Source: Kiritimatiellia bacterium (GTDB taxonomy: Bacteria > Verrucomicrobiota > Kiritimatiellia > RFP12 > UBA1067). From it: a DNA stretch of 18,831 nt. The notes below the pieces were generated by a model. It was not told the origin of the DNA, did no database searches, and saw only the letters and a program-made list of their open reading frames with translations. Each line of letters begins with the position of its first letter. Within the stretch, counting starts at the first letter, position 1. Of the stretch, positions 13,645 to 18,831 are shown one piece after another. The stretch spans positions 1-18,831 of the forward strand of contig JAKSOY010000071.1 in the NCBI GenBank assembly GCA_024405255.1. Direction: 5' to 3'. Both the position numbers and the translations under genes were made by a program.

Positions 13645-16600
13645 ATGAATGCGGTTTCAGTCATCGGCGTCGTTACGGCTTTCTGTCTGGTCTTCCTGTG
13701 GTTGCTGGCGCTCTGCGCAGAGAAGGGTGTGCATCCGCTTGGGCGTGTACGGCAAGGGTTTCGTCGCTTGCCGGGGTGGGAGAAAGCCCTCATTCTGATT
13801 TTTGTGTCCGTGTGGATTGCTTTCGCAGGAACCAAGGACGGCACCAACGGTGTCGATCAGGTAGAAGGTGACACCAACACGGTGACGCAAGTCGAAGGAG
13901 GAACCGACGTTCTCGGGGGCGTACAGGGTAGGGCGCGGATTCCAGCCGCGCCGCAAAGGGAGGCGAACGGGGAGTCCAATGGTCAAGCATTGTGGCGCAG
14001 CCGGAGTCTGCGCCCTACCGGGATGGGGCCTATTTCAGACGTTGACATCGTTCAACTGTGGCGAATCGGCGCGACGGTAGACGGGAATGCGTTTGCCGCG
14101 CCGACGGCGAACGCCGTGACGAACGCCGCGTGGTGCGACTACGGCGGCATGTCGGACTCGCTTCGGATTCGGCCAGAGGGTTGGTATTTCCCGTATGGAG
14201 ACAAGACGACGACGGGCCTTACAGTATTCGAGAACGGCGAGTTCCGCCCCAATGTGAAGACGCATTTCTTCCCGACGCCGTTCGATGCGAACCTGTCGCT
14301 GTTGCCGCGCATGAACTGGGGACTGTTGCCCAATGGTGGCGAGAGCGTGTTCTGGCACGAGCAGACGCCGAGCAATTCGCTCGTCCTCACCTGGCACAAT
14401 GCGCTCTACAATCGCGACATCAATTGCCCCACGAATTTCCAGGCTGAACTCTTCGCCGACGGGCGCTTCGATTACCGCTATCCAGACCGCACGGTCCAGT
14501 ATGCGCCCGTGTTTCCGTTCGACTGGGACGGCGACGGGCTTGCCAATGAAGTCGACCCCGAGCCGCGCGCGTCGAACGGCGTCTGCTTCGGGCAGGGCGA
14601 GGCATGGATTCGGGCGACGTTCACCAACGCCGACGAAATCGTCTCCGCAGGTTACACCAACTGGGTGTCGGGCTGGGTGGGCTGCAACGCCCAGAACGGG
14701 CGCTATCGTCTTTCCGTCAGATTCGCCGGAGGCCCGCAGCGTCCGCTGCGGCTGAAGGTCGGGCGTTTCGCGGTCGTGGTCGACGTCGCGTGCGAGCTGG
14801 TGTTTCCGCTGGACGTCGACGAGGTACACGTCCTCGAAATGTCGTGCGACTGCGACGGCGTCGAGTACGTCTGGGACGACGGCTACACCGGCGACGCCGA
14901 GTCGTTCGACGTGGAATTCATCCCGCCGGCCGGTCAGTCCCCGGGACGCGAACTGATGACCCCGCGGCTCGTCGTCGTGCCCGGCGAACTGGCCGCTTCC
15001 GAGGCGATGCAGGGGGCGCAGCTCACGCCGTACATCAACCGCCCGTCGCCGTCCTACGAATGGCGCGACCGTTTCGACGAGGCGTCGTTCGAGACGAATC
15101 CCGACGGCAGCACCACTGTCAGCGGCATCGGCGGCGGAACCGAGATCTACGTAGACGCCGTGAGCGGCACCAACACGGCCGGACAGACCGTGGTGGTGCA
15201 GAATCCCGCCGGGGCGGGTTCGGCGCAGCCCGACGGCGAGCCGCCGCGTGCAGACGCGCAGCTTGCGCCGTCCAGCCACGAGGTTCCGCCGCCGGCGGGC
15301 GACGTGGAGACGACGCCCGTAAAATGGATCGGATTCCCGTCGGCGGGAACGGAAACGGGCGCGGGGCAGTTGGTTCAGACCAACGGTACTTTCACTGTCC
15401 CGGCGGGGCGCACTTGTTTCGTTGGAGCCTTTGTTTCGACTGCCGAGTATCCTGTCTGGACTAGACGCATGGTGGAGGAACCGTTCAGCACCCGCTACAA
15501 CGACCTCTATTGGTGGCGTGTCCGTGTCGGTCGTGAAATGTCCGAGAGGACCGGCAGCGTCAGGGACCTTCATGTCGGGCTGGAGGAAGGCCATGCCGCC
15601 GACGACCTCTCGCCGACGGTGTTTTCCGGCGGGCAATTCTTTACAGCCGAGACCAACTCCGATCTCACAGTGTCGTTCACCCTGGCGGTGCGCAACTCGG
15701 ACGACGGACGCCGTCCCACCGCGATCAAGCTGGGCGTGTTCCCGATGACGCTCGCCCAGTCGAACTGGCCCGTGAACACCAACAACGTTTACAGCGCTAC
15801 CGACTGGGGCGTCTACTCGAACAAGCTGATCAGGAGCAAGGGGATTGCCTACATCACCGGCGAACCCGTGGCACCCGCGCTGTCGGTGAGACTGCGCGGC
15901 CTCCCCGATTGGCTGACGACCACGTGGAGCGCGTCCCTGGTCAGCGAACGGCCGGATGTCCGGTTGGACGGAATCGACGACCGGCTCTATTCCGCCACCA
16001 ATGTCCTCGGGGAGGCCCGGCTCGACATCAAGGACTGGATGAACGAGATCATCGGCGGGAAGGTCTGCCTTACCTCGCAGGTGCAGAACACTTCGGCGGC
16101 GACGACGGAATTCTACATCCGCGGGAAGAACCCGCTCGACGCCGACGCCCGTGCCTACATCGACTCGACCGTCGACGAGGAATTTAGGGACTACGCCTGG
16201 ATGATCGCCAGGCACGAGAGCCGGCAGGGACGGCGCTTCTACAACCAGTTCAACGCCGGGACCAACAACACCGAACGCCCCAACTGGGGGGCGCCGTTCG
16301 GTTTCGGAATCTGCCAGATCGACAAGCGTACGAACGGATGCGTGACGGCCGAGGTCTACAATTGGAAGACCAATGTCGTTTCGATGAACGAGGCTCTCTT
16401 GGAAAAGAGGGAGCGTTATGAGGAAGTCCTGGGATGGTATCGTGCCGCCTATCAAAACGCCCCGCAGGCTCACTGGACGGAGCCGGATAATGTAACGACC
16501 AATGTCAACGGATTTATCCTCACGGCGCGCCAATGGGCAATCATGACGCTGTACAACGGAGCTTCGGGAACGCACGATCTGCCTGTGGGACCTCATCGAA

Positions 16601-16716
16601 ATTGGAGTACTCCGATACACTTTGATCCCATATTGGGACGGTGGTCGCTCCATACGAATGTCAACAACTATGCCCCCGTTGTTGTCAACGAACGAAATGT
16701 CCGAGGTGCTGAATGA
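13645..16716 (+). CDS. Large membrane-anchored protein with a lysozyme/transglycosylase-like C-terminal domain
   Basis: A 1023-residue protein. Two membrane segments (about 3-23 and 47-62) flank a basic loop (GRVRQGFRR), so the long C-terminal part should lie outside the inner membrane. A low-complexity linker (65-125) contains a REP doublet read in frame. Residues 293-306 (DWDGDGLANEVDPE) match the DxDxDG calcium-binding pattern of thrombospondin type 3-like repeats. The middle shows beta-rich segments of unknown type. The C-terminal part has a lysozyme-fold pattern: E858 in ARHESRQG, GAPFGFGICQID (882-893), and a TLYNGAS segment around Y970, compared with the ES...GxxQ...YN signature of lytic transglycosylases. 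Peptidoglycan cleavage is inference. ATG 13645 is chosen because GAGGTG (13635-13640) precedes it at suitable spacing; ATG 13633 would lack one. Confidence 0.72.
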   Translation: MNAVSVIGVVTAFCLVFLWLLALCAEKGVHPLGRVRQGFRRLPGWEKALILIFVSVWIAFAGTKDGTNGVDQVEGDTNTVTQVEGGTDVLGGVQGRARIPAAPQREANGESNGQALWRSRSLRPTGMGPISDVDIVQLWRIGATVDGNAFAAPTANAVTNAAWCDYGGMSDSLRIRPEGWYFPYGDKTTTGLTVFENGEFRPNVKTHFFPTPFDANLSLLPRMNWGLLPNGGESVFWHEQTPSNSLVLTWHNALYNRDINCPTNFQAELFADGRFDYRYPDRTVQYAPVFPFDWDGDGLANEVDPEPRASNGVCFGQGEAWIRATFTNADEIVSAGYTNWVSGWVGCNAQNGRYRLSVRFAGGPQRPLRLKVGRFAVVVDVACELVFPLDVDEVHVLEMSCDCDGVEYVWDDGYTGDAESFDVEFIPPAGQSPGRELMTPRLVVVPGELAASEAMQGAQLTPYINRPSPSYEWRDRFDEASFETNPDGSTTVSGIGGGTEIYVDAVSGTNTAGQTVVVQNPAGAGSAQPDGEPPRADAQLAPSSHEVPPPAGDVETTPVKWIGFPSAGTETGAGQLVQTNGTFTVPAGRTCFVGAFVSTAEYPVWTRRMVEEPFSTRYNDLYWWRVRVGREMSERTGSVRDLHVGLEEGHAADDLSPTVFSGGQFFTAETNSDLTVSFTLAVRNSDDGRRPTAIKLGVFPMTLAQSNWPVNTNNVYSATDWGVYSNKLIRSKGIAYITGEPVAPALSVRLRGLPDWLTTTWSASLVSERPDVRLDGIDDRLYSATNVLGEARLDIKDWMNEIIGGKVCLTSQVQNTSAATTEFYIRGKNPLDADARAYIDSTVDEEFRDYAWMIARHESRQGRRFYNQFNAGTNNTERPNWGAPFGFGICQIDKRTNGCVTAEVYNWKTNVVSMNEALLEKRERYEEVLGWYRAAYQNAPQAHWTEPDNVTTNVNGFILTARQWAIMTLYNGASGTHDLPVGPHRNWSTPIHFDPILGRWSLHTNVNNYAPVVVNERNVRGAE
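13927..14019 (+). repeat. REP doublet (two inverted 30-bp units) inserted in frame inside a gene
   Basis: The left unit 13927-13956 and right unit 13990-14019 are inverted copies matching at about 25 of 30 positions. Each unit is itself a hairpin: GGCGCGG/CCGCGCC with loop ATTCCAG on the left, and GGCGCAG/CTGCGCC with loop CCGGAGT on the right. The differing base pair is compensated (G-C in one unit, A-T in the other). The whole doublet is 93 bp, 31 codons, and is read as GRARIPAAPQ ... LWRSRSLRPTG in the linker after the second membrane segment. GTAGGGCG-type REPs of this form are known from PVC and other genomes, usually between genes. Confidence 0.8.
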
Positions 16717-17819
16717 AGTCTAAACTTTGTTTTGTTTTCTTGATCCTGGCAACCGCCTTGATCGGTGCTGGAACTAAATTTCCCCATGTTGAAGAACACT
16801 GTCGGCTTTTAAAGGAGGGCTTGGATGTTTCATTTTGGCGGCCGATATGGACTGATGGCAGATGGCGCATCAAATGTTTTTTCATTGATATGCCGCCAGA
16901 ACAGCGACTTGTATTCGGTTGTATGGCCGGAGACGAGGATCGGTATGGCGATTCATGGTGGGTTTGGAGGATCGAGAACGGTAAGTTCTGCCAGATAAAG
17001 GAAATTGGAGATGTGTATTTCAACTGCCATCGCGAGTCTTTTTATCTGCTTTCCTTCAAGGATGATTGGAAAGTCGTCCTGGGGCTGCACATGATGTCGG
17101 CAGGTTATTATGACGCTGAAAGGCGTCACATCGTCAAGCGCACGCCCGACTGCACGTTCCATTTCACCCACGACGGCAAGTACTATCTTCGGCCGATTAC
17201 GCCGGACTTCGACACGGTGTTCAAAGGCAATGGGGTGAAGAGCGTCGAACGCTTGTGCGCCGAGTGGTATTTCGGTTTCGACTTCAAGCCGCTGGAACCG
17301 GGTCCGCACGATCCGCGCGCCGTGTGGCAGCCGTATCGGCAGCCGCGCGGCGATCTGCGTCCAGGCGGCGGCGTGGGGGAGACTTCGGGCTTCAAGGCCT
17401 TCCTGCCCAAGTACCGCGAGGAAGTGCGGATGCGGCTGGAGCTTGGAACGAAGAAAATCAAGGTTCTGGCGGTGTTCCTCGATGCGGACAACGACGGCGA
17501 GGCGGATTGCTATGTTACGAACGACGCCGAGCGACTGCCGGACGGGACTTACCCCTGGACGCTCTATCTCACGCGCAAAGGCGTGCTGTCGGCCGCCACG
17601 TCGTCGGTCGCCCCCGTGCCTGGACAGAAGGACATCCCGACCTTGCCGCCGACGACGCGGGCCGGCACCTCGTCGTTCTGCCGGGTTCTCTGCTACCGCA
17701 TCAATCCGTATTTTGTCATCCAGGATGACAAGGCCCCGAAGAACCTGATCTACAACCAGCTCTTCCGGCTTGACACGCAGCGGGTGGAGAAGCTCGACTG
17801 CCGGGAATATGCCGAATGA
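16713..17819 (+). CDS. Secreted protein of unknown function, translationally coupled to the transglycosylase-like gene
   Basis: A 368-residue protein with a signal peptide (MKSKLCFVFLILATALIGAG). Its ATG overlaps the previous stop as ATGA, so translation is probably coupled and the two products are likely to act together. No known catalytic motif is recognised. A tryptophan- and aromatic-rich N-terminal half (SFWRPIWTDGRWRIKCFF, DSWWVWRIENGKFC) is followed by a proline/glycine-rich stretch near 205-230 and a conserved-looking segment IKVLAVFLDADNDGEADCYV (about 249-268) with a DxDxDG calcium-loop pattern like that of its neighbour. Base composition shifts inside the gene: the first about 400 bases are visibly richer in A+T than the rest, which may mean a mosaic origin. 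Confidence 0.75.
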   Translation: MKSKLCFVFLILATALIGAGTKFPHVEEHCRLLKEGLDVSFWRPIWTDGRWRIKCFFIDMPPEQRLVFGCMAGDEDRYGDSWWVWRIENGKFCQIKEIGDVYFNCHRESFYLLSFKDDWKVVLGLHMMSAGYYDAERRHIVKRTPDCTFHFTHDGKYYLRPITPDFDTVFKGNGVKSVERLCAEWYFGFDFKPLEPGPHDPRAVWQPYRQPRGDLRPGGGVGETSGFKAFLPKYREEVRMRLELGTKKIKVLAVFLDADNDGEADCYVTNDAERLPDGTYPWTLYLTRKGVLSAATSSVAPVPGQKDIPTLPPTTRAGTSSFCRVLCYRINPYFVIQDDKAPKNLIYNQLFRLDTQRVEKLDCREYAE

Positions 17820-17837
17820 CCCATTCATTTGAGTGCC

Positions 17838-17879
17838 CACCGATGAATCTCAAGATTGCTGTCGTTCGGCGCATCGGTG
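17838..17879 (+). repeat. 8-bp inverted repeat after the exported cassette
   Basis: CACCGATG (17838-17845) is perfectly inverted as CATCGGTG (17872-17879) with a 26-base loop, 19 bases after the stop of the secreted protein. There is no T-tract, so it is at best a weak terminator or a binding site. A tandem octamer ATCCGGAC follows at 17886-17901. Confidence 0.3.
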
Positions 17880-17935
17880 TAATTCATCCGGACATCCGGA
17901 CCACGCCTCTGATTTCGGAAATTTTGTCGGTACCG

Positions 17936-17964
17936 TTGCGCGGGGGGCCTACTTTTGATAGAAT
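17936..17964 (+). promoter_or_regulatory. Candidate sigma-70 promoter for asd
   Basis: TTGCGC (17936-17941), 17 bases, then TAGAAT (17959-17964). Transcription would begin near 17971 and give a 5' leader of about 40 bases with AAGGGA (17997-18002) ten bases before the asd ATG. The -35 match is only partial. It indicates that asd is transcribed independently of the exported cassette. Confidence 0.5.
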
Positions 17965-18012
17965 ATTCCACCTAGGGGCAAAGGGCCCTCTGGTTGAAGG
18001 GATAAAACAGAA

Positions 18013-18831
18013 ATGAGCAAAGAGTACAGAGTCGGCCTGGTCGGTGTCGGCGCCGTGGGTGCCGAGATGATCCAGGTGTTGAAGGATCGCAAGTTCCCGT
18101 GCGGGAAGGTGCAGGTGTTTGCTTCGCGCGAACGCGACGAAGTGATCAACGGTGAGACGTATCACGTGCTCAAGGCGGACGAGGATTCGTTCAAGGGTCT
18201 CGACATTGTGCTGTTCGCGGGCAAGACGGATGTCGCTCTGCAGCTGAAGGACGCGGTCGTGAAGGCCGGCGCGAAGATGATCGACAATTCACGTGCGTTT
18301 CGACAGGATCCCGAGGTGCCGCTCGTGGTGCCGCAGGTGAATGCCGAGGACCTCGACTGGAACAAGGGCGTGATCGCGAATCCGAACTGCACGACGGCCA
18401 TCATGCTTGAGGCGGTGGCGCCGCTTCACAAGGCCAAGAAGCTCAAGCGCCTCATTGCGTCCACCTACCAGGCGGCTTCGGGCGCCGGCAAGCCGGGTCT
18501 CGACGAACTCGAAGACCAGATCCAGGCCTATGCGAAGGGCGAACCGCTCACGGTCAAGGCGTTCCAGCATCAGCTGATGTACAATCTCATTCCGCACATC
18601 GACAAGTTCGACGAGACGAACTGGTATACGCTCGAAGAACTCAAGATGCGCAACGAAGCGCGCAAGATGCTTCACCTGCCGGACCTCAAGCTCAGCTGCA
18701 CCTGCGTGCGCGTGCCGATCGCCCGGGCCCACTCCGAATCTCTCAACCTCGAGTTCGAAGAGGACATCACGCCGGAAGAGGCGCGCGAAATCCTTTCGAA
18801 GGCCGAAGGCGTGCGCGTGGTGGACGATCCG
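18013..18831 (+). CDS. asd: Aspartate-semialdehyde dehydrogenase (3' end outside window)
   Basis: NADP-dependent enzyme that reduces aspartyl phosphate to aspartate semialdehyde, the branch point to lysine/diaminopimelate, threonine and methionine. The first 273 residues are present without a stop; the family is usually about 330-370 residues. Visible features: the nucleotide-binding loop GLVGVGAVGAEM (8-19), the DNSRAFR segment (91-97), the catalytic cysteine C126 in NPNCTT, the STYQAASGAG block and the LIPHID segment. The catalytic histidine is H240 in VRVPIARAHSE. The N-terminal loop reads GVGAVG where many homologues have GATGAVG, a mild deviation. The start ATG has AAGGGA at good spacing and its own upstream promoter. 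Identity is secure. Confidence 0.95.
   Translation, partial: MSKEYRVGLVGVGAVGAEMIQVLKDRKFPCGKVQVFASRERDEVINGETYHVLKADEDSFKGLDIVLFAGKTDVALQLKDAVVKAGAKMIDNSRAFRQDPEVPLVVPQVNAEDLDWNKGVIANPNCTTAIMLEAVAPLHKAKKLKRLIASTYQAASGAGKPGLDELEDQIQAYAKGEPLTVKAFQHQLMYNLIPHIDKFDETNWYTLEELKMRNEARKMLHLPDLKLSCTCVRVPIARAHSESLNLEFEEDITPEEAREILSKAEGVRVVDDP

Noticed and set aside
14035..16653. 872-codon open frame on the - strand
   Set aside because: Same mirror effect opposite the transglycosylase-like gene; no start signal or motif.

Overview
The window is GC-rich bacterial DNA with all convincing genes on the + strand. No 16S gene or taxonomic marker is visible. A cytochrome c/hydrazine-synthase-like protein fused to a sulfatase-modifying-factor domain, several exported proteins of unknown function, a BspA-like repeat protein and short GC-rich inverted repeats together suggest the PVC superphylum, most likely a Kiritimatiellota/Lentisphaerota-type bacterium. 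That placement is inference.

Left part (1-9815): housekeeping and envelope genes packed closely. The 3' part of hisS is followed by an exported Sel1-repeat protein, ilvB (acetolactate synthase large subunit, with no small-subunit gene beside it), an exported alpha/alpha-barrel protein of the prenyltransferase/squalene-cyclase repeat type, an exported five-bladed beta-propeller glycosidase-like protein, and a 1260-residue exported protein. The last combines a hydrazine-synthase-alpha-like propeller, two CxxCH haem motifs and a C-terminal formylglycine-generating-enzyme fold that lacks both catalytic cysteines. Gaps from hisS to the propeller gene are only 3-28 bases, so cotranscription is plausible.

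Middle part (9816-10372): a 557-base stretch without a gene but full of RNA structure. A -10-like box is followed by five consecutive hairpins and then a rod of nested helices about 135 nt long. I could not match it to tmRNA, RNase P RNA, SRP RNA or 6S RNA. It may be a free ncRNA or the long leader of the next gene. A 15-bp hairpin lies just before that gene's start.

Right part (10373-18012): accessory region. A BspA-like leucine-rich-repeat surface protein carries four tandem 234/240-bp units. After it come a REP-like GGGGACTGTC element, the frameshifted tail of what looks like a type III restriction subunit, and a consensus-like promoter placed so close to an ATG that the message would be almost leaderless. 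Three exported or membrane-anchored genes follow. The first is a small secreted protein whose 3' end has been split by an 83-bp hairpin insertion flanked by GATG; removing the insertion on paper restores a 90-residue frame. The second is a 1023-residue protein with two membrane segments, a Ca-binding-like motif and a C-terminal lysozyme/transglycosylase-like module; it has an in-frame REP doublet in its linker. The third is a secreted companion that overlaps it by ATGA. The window ends with a promoter and the first 273 codons of asd (aspartate-semialdehyde dehydrogenase).

The best candidates for something undescribed are the structured RNA at about 9908-10246 and the three-gene exported cassette at 13281-17819 with its embedded repeats.
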